Under the pieces are notes generated by a model. That model did no database searches. It saw only the letters and a program-made list of their open reading frames with translations, and had not been told where the DNA came from. Shown one piece after another: positions 6,970 to 14,469 of a DNA stretch of 20,858 bases. How positions within the stretch are numbered: the stretch's first letter is position 1; each line of letters starts with the position of its first letter. This stretch comes from Phycisphaerales bacterium UBA1161 (GTDB lineage: Bacteria > Planctomycetota > Phycisphaerae > Tepidisphaerales > Tepidisphaeraceae). The stretch covers positions 1-20,858 of the forward strand of contig DBZL01000009.1 in assembly GCA_002311745.1 (NCBI GenBank), read 5' to 3'. A program made the translations under genes and the position numbers.

Positions 6970-7728
6970 ATGCTTTACGGCTTTTATCTCTCGGCGACGG
7001 GCGTGCTGGCCAGCACGTATCGCCAAGACGTGATCGCCAACAACATCGCCAATTCCGAAACGATCGGGTTCAAGCGTGATTTGGCGCTGTTTCAGGAGCG
7101 TCGGACCGCCGCCCAGGAAGCCGGCGGATCGGGCGCAGGGACCGATCCGAGCCTGGAGAACCTCGGCGGCGGAATGTTAGCCGCGCCGACTCTGGTGGAT
7201 GATTCGCAGGGCGATCTGGAGCCCACGGGCAATCCCATGGATGTCGCCATCCAGGGCAAGGGGTACTTTGCCGTGAGTGCCGGGGATCAGCTTCGTCTGA
7301 CGCGCAATGGGCAGTTCGTGATCGATCATGCGGGCCGGCTGTGCCTGATGCGCGACGGTGGCCCGACGGTGCTGGACGCGCATCAGTCGCCGATTCAGCT
7401 GGATCCCGCGCAACCCGCGATGATTGCCGCCGATGGCGCGATCAGTCAGGGGGGCAAGGTGGTGGCGCATCTGGGCGTCTTCGACGTTGCCGACGCCTCC
7501 ATGTTGAAAAAGGAGGGCAATACGCTCTTGTCCGTCCAGGGCGGGACGGCGACGGCGTCGTCCACGACGTTGCGCACCGAGTCTCTTGAGCGATCCAACG
7601 TGGATTCGGCCACCGAACTGACGCTGCTGATGGACACTCAACGTCAGCTCGAGGCCAACGCCAACATGATCAAGTGCCAGGACGAAACCCTCAGCAAACT
7701 GGTGAGCGACGTGGGCAAGATCAGTTAA
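6970..7728 (+). CDS. flgF: Flagellar basal-body rod protein FlgF
   Basis: A 252-aa member of the FlgE/FlgF/FlgG family of axial rod and hook proteins. The N-terminal signature reads VIANNIANSETIGFKR, the central domain has NPMDVAIQGKGYFAV and RLTRNGQFVID, and the C-terminal coiled-coil helix reads LERSNVDSATELTLLMDTQ. It polymerises in the proximal/distal rod after export by the flagellar type III system. I start at the ATG at 6970 (MLYGFYLS), preceded by AAAGG; the upstream GTG at 6919 would add 17 residues not found in the family. FlgF rather than FlgG is inferred from order: it immediately precedes a better FlgG. It is the first gene of the rightward flagellar cluster. Confidence 0.9.
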   Translation: MLYGFYLSATGVLASTYRQDVIANNIANSETIGFKRDLALFQERRTAAQEAGGSGAGTDPSLENLGGGMLAAPTLVDDSQGDLEPTGNPMDVAIQGKGYFAVSAGDQLRLTRNGQFVIDHAGRLCLMRDGGPTVLDAHQSPIQLDPAQPAMIAADGAISQGGKVVAHLGVFDVADASMLKKEGNTLLSVQGGTATASSTTLRTESLERSNVDSATELTLLMDTQRQLEANANMIKCQDETLSKLVSDVGKIS

Positions 7729-7743
7729 CGGTACGGAGAGTCT

Positions 7744-8550
7744 ATGGCGATTACCGCGCTACATGCGGCGGCAACGGGTTTGCGGGCACTGTCGACCCAA
7801 ATCGACGTTGTCGCCAACAACTTGGCCAACGCCGAAACGACCGCCTTCAAGGGTCAACGCGTCAACTTCGAAGACCTGTTTTATCAAACACTCAAGCAGC
7901 CCGGCACCATCAACGGCAGCGGCGATATTGCCCCTAGCGGAATCTACGTCGGCCTGGGCACGCGCATCAGCAACACGCAGCTCGATCTGACGCAGGGAAG
8001 CCTGGAAAACACCGGCGGGTCCATGGACGTCGGCATCCAAGGCCCCGGGTTTTTCAAGGTAAAAGTGCTGGATACCCTGGGCAACGGCACGGCCTACACT
8101 CGCAACGGCCAGTTCTTCGTCAACAACAAAGGCCAATTGGTGATTGGCATGGGCGATGGATACAACCTGGACCCGCCCATCGTGTTGCCCACGGGTGTGA
8201 CGAGTATCACCATCAGCCAGGACGGCAACATCGAGGGACTTAAGCCGGATGGCACCACGAGCCAGCTCGGGCAGATCAAGATCTCCCAGTTCGTCAATCC
8301 GCAAGGCCTGCAACTTCTGGGCGGCAGTCTTTATCAGGAAACCGAATCCTCCGGCCCGCCGATCGACGACAAGCCCGGCGATCAGGGCGCGGGGCTCTTG
8401 CTGCAGAATTACCTGGAGTCCAGCAACGTCGATCCGGTCAAGGAACTGGTCACCTTGATCAAGACGCAACGGGCCTTTGAGTTGAACAGCCAGTCGATTC
8501 AGACGGCGGATCAGGCACTGCAGACGGTGACGAACTTGCGGCGATCTTAA
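7744..8550 (+). CDS. flgG: Flagellar distal rod protein FlgG
   Basis: A 268-aa, full-length FlgG. It begins MAITALHAAATGLRALSTQ and has the VVANNLANAETTAFKG rod signature. A segment at residues 33-68 (VNFEDLFYQTLKQPGT and following) matches the FlgG-specific extension that stiffens the distal rod. SMDVGIQGPGFFKV, AYTRNGQFFVNNKGQLV and the C-terminal YLESSNVDPVKELVTLI are all in place. GGAGAG precedes the ATG at 7744. It follows flgF after 15 bases and precedes flgA after 19 bases, so an operon is clear. Confidence 0.96.
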   Translation: MAITALHAAATGLRALSTQIDVVANNLANAETTAFKGQRVNFEDLFYQTLKQPGTINGSGDIAPSGIYVGLGTRISNTQLDLTQGSLENTGGSMDVGIQGPGFFKVKVLDTLGNGTAYTRNGQFFVNNKGQLVIGMGDGYNLDPPIVLPTGVTSITISQDGNIEGLKPDGTTSQLGQIKISQFVNPQGLQLLGGSLYQETESSGPPIDDKPGDQGAGLLLQNYLESSNVDPVKELVTLIKTQRAFELNSQSIQTADQALQTVTNLRRS

Positions 8551-8553
8551 TGG

Positions 8554-8569
8554 GCGACAGGGAGGTCGC
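8554..8569 (+). promoter_or_regulatory. CsrA-type hairpin on the flgA ribosome-binding site
   Basis: GCGAC (8554-8558) pairs with GTCGC (8565-8569) around the hexaloop AGGGAG, which contains the flgA Shine-Dalgarno; the flgA ATG starts at the next base, 8570. Positions 8557-8566 match the ten-base Rsm/Csr consensus (A/U)CANGGANG(U/A) exactly. CsrA bound here should block initiation. Binding is inferred, not shown. Confidence 0.6.
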
Positions 8570-9871
8570 ATGAACAATCGCAGACCGCTGAGCAAGCGGA
8601 AGACGGCGCGATTACTGGTGGCTCTGACGATCCTTGCGTGGGCGACGCAGACGCTGGTGCACCAGTGGGGCTTCGGTCAGGAGACCGAGCCGTCGACCGC
8701 GGCGCCCAACGTGGTGGGAACGGCGGAGGCGATCGGCGGCGAGAAATTCGTCAGCGGCGGTCCCGTCGCCGCCACCGCCACGCTGGAGTTGCGCGGCGAA
8801 GCCAGCGTCTACGGTCCGGACGTGAAGCTCAAGCAGCTTTGCCGCTGGTCGGACGCCGATGGGGCCGCGTTTGCGCCCCTGGCCGACCTGGTCATCGTGC
8901 GTATGAGCCAGAGCACGCCTTTCCGCACCGTCTCCGTCGACGAGGTCCGCCAAACCTTGCACGATGCGGGCGCCAATCTGGGGGTGATCGACTTGGTCGG
9001 CGCGCAAAGCTGCACCGTGACGCGCAGCGACGCCCAAACCGATCCGCGTGCCGCGTTGCAGCAATGGATCGATTCGCATAAATCCGGTTCCGCCGATTCG
9101 CCGAAGAATTCCGCGCCGCAAACGCAGCCGACGTCGGCGCCGTCCGCCGCCGCTTCAGAAACCTCTGCCGGCGCGTCCAGGATCGCCGCCGCTGCACCGG
9201 ATGACAAGCCCGTGCATAGTCTGCGCGAATTGCTCACCGCCGACGTCTGCCAGCGCCTGGGGATTGCCGCGGATGCCATCCAATTGAGCTTCAGACCTGA
9301 AGACGAAAAAGTCCTGGCGTTGGCCGAGCCGTGCTTCAAGTTCGATGTTCAGCCCGACTACGTGCGCAATTTGGGGCGGGTTTCGTGGGACGTGGCGATA
9401 TTCGGCGACGCCTCGAGCAAAAGGATCAACATCGCGGCCATGGCGCGGGCGTGGCAGGAGCAGGTGGTCGTGGCCCGGCCGCTGGCGGCCAGGCAGGTGC
9501 TGGCGGCGTCGGATTTCACGCCCCGCCGCGTGTTGGTCGGCACGTTGCCCGAGCAGACGCTGTTGAGTCTGGACCAGTGCGTGGGCCAGCAGGCCGCCGG
9601 CGACCTCAAGCCCGGCACGGTCATGACCTGCCGCATGGTCGATCCGGTGCCTCTGGTGCGCGCCGGGCAGTTGGTCACCGTCGTCCTGTCGCAGGGGAGC
9701 GTGCAGATCAAGGCCGTCGCCCGCGCGCTGGAGGCGGGTGCGGTCGGTCAGAACATCAAGGTACGTAACGAAACAACCCGAGACATTTTCGACGTTGTGG
9801 TCACTGGCGTGCAGGAAGCTCGCCTGGGCGGATCGGCTGGCGATGCGGGGATCGCGTCGTCGGCCAATTAG
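8570..9871 (+). CDS. flgA: P-ring assembly chaperone FlgA, enlarged
   Basis: A 433-aa protein, about twice the length of enterobacterial FlgA. Residues 12-35 are a signal or signal anchor. A first domain follows (about 70-160), then an alanine/proline/serine-rich linker (about 170-210), a middle domain (about 215-300) and the C-terminal SAF/ChapFlgA part. In that part VVARPLAARQVLAASDFTPR is followed by LKPGTVMTCRMVDPVPLVRAGQ and by the final strand pair with VGQNIKVRNETTRDIFD, typical of FlgA. FlgA is periplasmic and guides FlgI into the P-ring. The start ATG lies directly after a hairpin whose loop carries the ribosome-binding site, so translation may be under CsrA control. Confidence 0.9.
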   Translation: MNNRRPLSKRKTARLLVALTILAWATQTLVHQWGFGQETEPSTAAPNVVGTAEAIGGEKFVSGGPVAATATLELRGEASVYGPDVKLKQLCRWSDADGAAFAPLADLVIVRMSQSTPFRTVSVDEVRQTLHDAGANLGVIDLVGAQSCTVTRSDAQTDPRAALQQWIDSHKSGSADSPKNSAPQTQPTSAPSAAASETSAGASRIAAAAPDDKPVHSLRELLTADVCQRLGIAADAIQLSFRPEDEKVLALAEPCFKFDVQPDYVRNLGRVSWDVAIFGDASSKRINIAAMARAWQEQVVVARPLAARQVLAASDFTPRRVLVGTLPEQTLLSLDQCVGQQAAGDLKPGTVMTCRMVDPVPLVRAGQLVTVVLSQGSVQIKAVARALEAGAVGQNIKVRNETTRDIFDVVVTGVQEARLGGSAGDAGIASSAN

Positions 9872-9909
9872 AGCCGCGCCAACTGGCGGCAGGGCGAGGA
9901 GCTTGACTC

Positions 9910-10716
9910 ATGAACGGCACCCGGTGCGTCGGGAAGCGTCTGGGACTCGTATTGGCTGCCATCGGCGTTCTCGGCCAGTGGGCCGCGGCGCAGACATCGC
10001 CGCCGTCTGGGCAGGACTCGACGGCCCCGACGGCTTCCATCGCGAATCCGCCGGTTGCCCCCATGACCCCGCCGGCGCCGCCGATCGGCGTGCTGACCCA
10101 ACGCGCCGGCGGCTCGCTCATGCGCGCCATGCTCAACACCCAGGCCGAACCCGGCACCGTCCAGTGCGCGACCGCCAGCTACATTGCCGTCCCCGATCCG
10201 AAACCCAAGCTGCTCCACAAGCATGACCTGGTCACCATCGTCGTCAACGAGACCAGCGCGTACGCCGCCAACGGCACTTCGGACCTGAAGAAAAACGCCG
10301 ACTTCGATTGGCAGGTTCCCAACTACCTTCGTTTGCGGCTGATGCACCTGGCCCTGATCGGGCAAAACCCGACGAACCCCCTGGAGTTGAAGAGCACCGC
10401 CCAGCGGGACGTGAAGGGCACCGCGCAGCTGGAACGCGACGATACGATGACAGCTCGCATCACGGCCACGGTCATCGACGTCAAGCCCAACGGCACGCTG
10501 GTTCTGGAAGCGAGCGAAGAGATCGTGGTGGATGACGAAGAGCAGAAGATCATTCTGACCGGCGTGTGCCGCGTGGACGACGTTACCGCCGACAACACCG
10601 TCCTGAGCACACAGCTTTACGACCTGAATTTGACCAAGAAGCACAGGGGCGCGGTGGTCGACACGACCAAGCGCGGGCTGGTGCCTCGATTATTGGACTG
10701 GATCGATCCGTTCTGA
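9910..10716 (+). CDS. flgH: Flagellar L-ring protein FlgH (no lipobox)
   Basis: A 268-aa FlgH. After an N-terminal signal (residues about 10-27, ending AAAQ) and a proline-rich stretch, the L-ring domain runs from HKHDLVTIVVNETSAYAANG through ATVIDVKPNGTLVLEASEEI and DDEEQKIILTGVCRVDDV to NTVLSTQLYDLNL, the family core. It forms the outer-membrane bushing around the rod. Classical FlgH is a lipoprotein; here the only N-terminal cysteine is residue 6, before the hydrophobic core, so there is no lipobox and a type I signal peptide is more likely. GAGGAG lies ten bases before the ATG. It sits between flgA and flgI. Confidence 0.94.
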   Translation: MNGTRCVGKRLGLVLAAIGVLGQWAAAQTSPPSGQDSTAPTASIANPPVAPMTPPAPPIGVLTQRAGGSLMRAMLNTQAEPGTVQCATASYIAVPDPKPKLLHKHDLVTIVVNETSAYAANGTSDLKKNADFDWQVPNYLRLRLMHLALIGQNPTNPLELKSTAQRDVKGTAQLERDDTMTARITATVIDVKPNGTLVLEASEEIVVDDEEQKIILTGVCRVDDVTADNTVLSTQLYDLNLTKKHRGAVVDTTKRGLVPRLLDWIDPF

Positions 10717-10749
10717 CGATCACGTTATAGGTCCTTGGGACAGCTGGAT

Positions 10750-11823
10750 ATGCGTATTCGCTTGTGCATGTTAGGGATGCTGGCGGTTATCGGGCTCAGC
10801 GGCCAGAGGGCGGCGGCCGTGAAGATCGCCGACATCACGCGCATCGGCGGCGAGCGGACCAACATCCTGACCGGTCTGGGCCTGGTGTACGGGCTTAAAG
10901 GCTCGGGGGACGGGGGCGATTTCACCGCGGCGATCAATCCGCTGCGCTCCATGCTGGCCAAGTTTGCCGACCCGGTCACCGTGGCGCAGCTCGCCAACGC
11001 CGCCAACGTGGCGGTGGTGATGGTGACGGCGACGGTGCCGGGCTCGGGCGTGCGGGACGGCGATCATTTGGACGTGCACGTCAGCAGTGTGGGCGCCGCC
11101 ACCAGTCTTAGGGGTGGGCGTCTCTTTGTCACGCCGATGCAGGGCCCCGTTCCCGGGGGTCCGGTGCTGGCGCTGGCGGAGGGACCGATTTCGCTGGAGG
11201 ACCCGAGCACACCGACCGCGGGGGTCATCAAGGCCGCAGCTGGTGGGGCGGTGATGGAAGCCGACCTGCCCGCCCGCGTGATCGACGCCAGCGGACGGTT
11301 TACCCTGATCCTGGACGATCCCGCCGCCGGCTGGGCCACCGCCAGCCGCATCGCCAAGATGATCAACGATTCCGAGGGCAGCAGCGGCGAGACGCTGGCC
11401 CTTGCCCTCGACGGCAAAAACGTCGTCGTCACCATCCCCGTCAACGAACGGCAGCATCCCGACAGTTTTATCGGACGCATTCAGCAGCTTCCCATCCAAC
11501 TGCTGGCCACCGAAGCCCGCGTGACCATCAACGAAAAGACCGGGACGATCATCATGACCGGCGACGTGGAGATCAGCCCGGTGGTCATCAGCCACAACGG
11601 CCTGTCGATCTCCACCATCGCGCCCGCGCCCACGCCTTCGCCGCGGAATCCCTTGGTCACCAACCACCAAGCCGTGGCCGTCGCCACCGGAGGGGCCAAC
11701 GGAAATCTGCAGGACCTGGTCAACGCCCTGGAGCAACTGAAAGTGCCCACGCAGGACCGCATCGACATCATCAAGGAGCTTTACAGAACCGGCAAGCTGC
11801 ACGCCAAGCTGATCGAAGAATAG
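10750..11823 (+). CDS. flgI: Flagellar P-ring protein FlgI
   Basis: A 357-aa, full-length FlgI. Signal peptide at residues 1-23 (ending RAAA), then the hallmark VKIADITRIGGERTNILTGL and GLVYGLKGSGDG. The core has DHLDVHVSSVGAATSLRGG, LFVTPMQGP and the C-terminal TGTIIMTGDVEISPVVISHNG, ending LEQLKVPTQDRIDIIKELY. It forms the periplasmic P-ring with FlgA's help. I start at the ATG at 10750, giving a clean signal peptide; a TTG at 10735 would add five residues. It follows flgH after 33 bases. Confidence 0.95.
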   Translation: MRIRLCMLGMLAVIGLSGQRAAAVKIADITRIGGERTNILTGLGLVYGLKGSGDGGDFTAAINPLRSMLAKFADPVTVAQLANAANVAVVMVTATVPGSGVRDGDHLDVHVSSVGAATSLRGGRLFVTPMQGPVPGGPVLALAEGPISLEDPSTPTAGVIKAAAGGAVMEADLPARVIDASGRFTLILDDPAAGWATASRIAKMINDSEGSSGETLALALDGKNVVVTIPVNERQHPDSFIGRIQQLPIQLLATEARVTINEKTGTIIMTGDVEISPVVISHNGLSISTIAPAPTPSPRNPLVTNHQAVAVATGGANGNLQDLVNALEQLKVPTQDRIDIIKELYRTGKLHAKLIEE

Positions 11824-11852
11824 ACCCGGCGTGCCGCGGCCGACGGCCTATG

Positions 11853-11865
11853 GCGTCGGAGACGC
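11853..11865 (+). promoter_or_regulatory. SD-presenting hairpin before flgJ
   Basis: GCGTC (11853-11857) pairs with GACGC (11861-11865) leaving GGA in the loop; the ribosome-binding site GGAG of flgJ is at 11858-11861 and the ATG at 11869. The loop does not fit the ANGGAN hexaloop, so it is only a weak CsrA candidate. Confidence 0.35.
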
Positions 11866-11868
11866 ACT

Positions 11869-12228
11869 ATGAATCTGGCAAGCACCGCACTCAAAACCCT
11901 GCACAGCTCGACGGCAACGTCGCGCCATGACCAGTTGGTCCAGCAGACGCGCAAGTGGGTTGGCCTGACGTTTTTCCAGCCCATCCTCAAGCAGATGCGG
12001 GAAAGTCCGTTCCGCAGCAAACTGTTGGACGGCGGCCGCGGGGGCCAGGCCTTTTCCGCCTTGTACGACCAGCAACTGGCCCAGCACATGACCCGCGGCA
12101 CGGGGAACAAGCTGGTCAACGCCATCGTCCGCCGCATCGAGGCCAAATCGGCCTACGCCAAGCACGCGGGCAAAACCGGTGCATCGACCCTCGCCCCCCG
12201 GAGAACACATGTTGCGGCCGCTTTCTGA
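11869..12228 (+). CDS. flgJ: Rod-binding protein, FlgJ N-terminal domain only
   Basis: A 119-aa protein matching the rod-binding domain of FlgJ (PF10135). The diagnostic stretch reads FFQPILKQMRESPFRSKLLD, followed by GGRGGQAFSALYDQQLAQHM. It lacks the C-terminal peptidoglycan hydrolase domain of enterobacterial FlgJ, as is common outside Gammaproteobacteria, so a separate hydrolase must open the wall for the rod. It should act as a rod-cap/scaffold in the periplasm. It follows flgI after 45 bases, starts at the ATG at 11869 with GGAG seven bases upstream, and its 3' end overlaps flgN by 20 bases. Confidence 0.85.
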   Translation: MNLASTALKTLHSSTATSRHDQLVQQTRKWVGLTFFQPILKQMRESPFRSKLLDGGRGGQAFSALYDQQLAQHMTRGTGNKLVNAIVRRIEAKSAYAKHAGKTGASTLAPRRTHVAAAF

Positions 12229-12700
12229 TCTGGAGTCCCTCTTGGCGCAGCTCGTCGCCGAACACGGCAAGTTGTTGTCGCTGCTGGAGGCGCAGCACGC
12301 CGCCATGAAGAAAATTGATATCCCCGCGATGCTGGACCTGGCCCATCAGCAGGAGAACCAGCGTCTGCGCCTGCTTGGTCTGGAGAATCGGCGAAAGACG
12401 ATCGTTCAGCAGATCGCCGCGGCTGCCAAGCTCAACGAGGAGCCGACGCTGGGACGTCTGATCGAGTTGTTTCCGCCGCACGCCCCCGCGCTGCGGAAGC
12501 TGCAGGCCGAGCTGCGCGGCGTGATGGGCAAGATTTCCCAGCGGACCCATTTGTCGTCGCGTTTGTCCGCGGCGGTTCTGGGCCATTTGAACACGGCTTT
12601 GCGCATCCTGGCCGGTGCCGTCGAGCGCGCGGGGTTGTACACGAAAAATGGCGTGCCGCGCGTGGCGGCCCGCATCGGCGTCATGGATGCCGTGGGATGA
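12209..12700 (+). CDS. flgN: FlgN-family export chaperone
   Basis: A 163-aa, almost wholly helical protein of the FlgN type (PF05130), the cytoplasmic chaperone that holds the hook-filament junction proteins FlgK and FlgL before export. The N-terminal part reads LESLLAQLVAEHGKLLSLLE, then QQENQRLRLLGLENRRKTIV, then LNTALRILAGAVERAGLYTK near the end; FlgN proteins commonly end with a Y-x-x-x-G segment like this. Assignment relies on helix pattern and on its place directly before flgK and flgL. I chose the ATG at 12209, with GGAG six bases upstream; a GTG at 12179 would add ten residues. It overlaps flgJ. Confidence 0.8.
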   Translation: MLRPLSDLESLLAQLVAEHGKLLSLLEAQHAAMKKIDIPAMLDLAHQQENQRLRLLGLENRRKTIVQQIAAAAKLNEEPTLGRLIELFPPHAPALRKLQAELRGVMGKISQRTHLSSRLSAAVLGHLNTALRILAGAVERAGLYTKNGVPRVAARIGVMDAVG

Positions 12701-12706
12701 AAAAGG

Positions 12707-12740
12707 AGATCTCAGGTTTCTTTTTTGAGATCTGAGATTT
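12707..12740 (+). promoter_or_regulatory. 14-bp hairpin between flgN and flgK
   Basis: Bases 12707-12720 pair with 12727-12740 (11 Watson-Crick and three G-U pairs) around a TTTTTT loop. The hairpin occupies most of the 48-base spacer, ending eight bases before the flgK ATG. It is not a terminator, since the T-run is in the loop. It may tune flgK initiation or mRNA stability. Confidence 0.65.
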
Positions 12741-12748
12741 GAAATCGG

Positions 12749-14458
12749 ATGTCTCTTGTCGGCGCGCTCAATGTCGGTCAAACGGCCCTGGCAGTCAGCC
12801 AGGCGTCGATTCAAGTCACGGGCAACAATATCGCCAACTCCGGCAACAGCGATTATTCCCGCGAGGTGGCCGGCGTCACCGCCAATGCCGGCCAGCAACT
12901 TCAGCCCGGTGTGTATGTGGGCACCGGGGTCGATTTGTCCTCCGTTCAGCGGCAGGTGGACTTGTCCCTGCAAAACCGGCTGAACTCCGCCATCAGCAAC
13001 AACGAGGGCGCCAACATCACCCAGCAGTGGAGCGGGCAGATCGAATCGATTTTCAACGCCCTGGGTGATCAGAATCTCAACACGGACATCAGTGACTTTT
13101 TGTCCAGTTGGTCGACGCTGGCCAACAACCCCCTGGATACGGCCCAGCGACAGGTCGTCGTCCAGAGCGGCCAGACCCTGACGCAGGAGTTCAACAGCCT
13201 TGGTTCGCAACTGGGCACGATTCAAACCGGCATCGGCCAGCAACTGACCACCCTGGCCGGCAACGCCAATCAACTGGCCCAGCAGATCGCCGATCTCAAC
13301 CAGCAGATCGCCCTGTCGCAGGGGGGCGGCGCCAACCTGGCGCCCGGCGGCAACAACAGCCTGCTCGATCAGCGCGACGGCCTGGTGAAGCAACTGTCCG
13401 CCCTGATCAACGTGCAAACGGTGAATCAGGGCGACGGGACGGTCAACGTTTACGTCGGGTCCGAGCCGCTGGTGTTGGGCACCGCCAATCGCGGCCTGAG
13501 CGTGCAAACGCAGGCGGTCAACGGGCAGGCCAGTTACCAGTTGGTGTTCGCGGCCGACAACGGGAGCGTCTCGGCCACCGGGGGGCAATTGGGGGCGTTG
13601 GAATCCGCCCAGTCGCAGGCCACCGCCGTCTTACAACAGCTCAACGGTGTGGCCGCCGGGTTCATCACCGCCGTGAACAACCTCCACGCCAGCGGCCAGG
13701 GCACGGAGGGATTCACCGACGTCACGGGCACCAACCAGGTGCTCGACGCCAACGCCGCGCTGAACAGCACCGCGGCGGGGCTGACCTTCCCGCCACAAAA
13801 CGGCAGCTTCGTCGTCCACGTGACCGACACCGCCACCGGGTTGTCCAGCAGCACGCTGGTGCCCGTCAGCCTCACCGGCCAAAGCTCGGATACCACCCTG
13901 AACGACCTGGTGAGCAGCCTCAACGCCATCGCGGGGGTGCAGGCCTCCATCGTCGGCGGGCGGCTGCGAATTCAGTCCACCGACTCGACTCAGCAAATCA
14001 CCTTCAGCCAGGACAGCAGCAACACCCTGGCGGCTCTGGGCATCAACACGTTTTTCCAGGGCGGCGACGCGCAGACCATTTCCGTCAATTCGCTGGTGGC
14101 CAACAACGTGCAGTATCTGGGCGCGGCGCAGAACGGAGACGCCAGCGACAACCAAAACGCCCTGGCTTTGGCGCAGGCGAATACCGCCGTCCAGACGACC
14201 CTGGGCGGGCAAAGTGTCCAATCGGCCTACGACGCCATGATCAACGGCGTGGCCTCGGCGTCCTCCGCCGCCAAGAACAACGTCCAGGCCACGCTCGACA
14301 TCCGCAACACCCTCGAATCCCAGCGCGACGCGCTCAGCGGCGTGAGCATCAACGATGAGGCGATCAACCTCATTACGCAACAGCAGGCGTTCATGGGCGC
14401 TTCCCGCCTCATCTCCACCATCGATCAAATGATGCAAACGCTGATGGCCATTACCTGA
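12749..14458 (+). CDS. flgK: Hook-filament junction protein FlgK (HAP1)
   Basis: A 569-aa FlgK. The N-terminus has MSLVGALNVGQTALAVSQAS and VTGNNIANSGNSDYSRE, the family signature. A long helical region follows (QLTTLAGNANQLAQQIADLN, NSLLDQRDGLVKQLS). About residues 355-435 form an inserted module like Flagellin_IN (TLNDLVSSLNAIAGVQASIV), and the C-terminus is the usual helix pair with QQQAFMGASRLISTIDQMMQ. It caps the hook and starts the filament. No good Shine-Dalgarno precedes the ATG at 12749; a hairpin lies just upstream and GGATGT overlaps the start codon. It is followed by flgL after 11 bases. Confidence 0.95.
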   Translation: MSLVGALNVGQTALAVSQASIQVTGNNIANSGNSDYSREVAGVTANAGQQLQPGVYVGTGVDLSSVQRQVDLSLQNRLNSAISNNEGANITQQWSGQIESIFNALGDQNLNTDISDFLSSWSTLANNPLDTAQRQVVVQSGQTLTQEFNSLGSQLGTIQTGIGQQLTTLAGNANQLAQQIADLNQQIALSQGGGANLAPGGNNSLLDQRDGLVKQLSALINVQTVNQGDGTVNVYVGSEPLVLGTANRGLSVQTQAVNGQASYQLVFAADNGSVSATGGQLGALESAQSQATAVLQQLNGVAAGFITAVNNLHASGQGTEGFTDVTGTNQVLDANAALNSTAAGLTFPPQNGSFVVHVTDTATGLSSSTLVPVSLTGQSSDTTLNDLVSSLNAIAGVQASIVGGRLRIQSTDSTQQITFSQDSSNTLAALGINTFFQGGDAQTISVNSLVANNVQYLGAAQNGDASDNQNALALAQANTAVQTTLGGQSVQSAYDAMINGVASASSAAKNNVQATLDIRNTLESQRDALSGVSINDEAINLITQQQAFMGASRLISTIDQMMQTLMAIT

Positions 14459-14469
14459 AGGTGCACCCC

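Noticed and set aside
10735..10749. A TTG start for flgI five codons upstream
   Set aside because: The ATG at 10750 gives a clean signal peptide; the TTG adds MGQLD with no better ribosome-binding site.
12116..13588. A 490-codon leftward open frame opposite flgN and flgK
   Set aside because: The other strand encodes unmistakable FlgN/FlgK; this frame crosses gene borders and has no family features.
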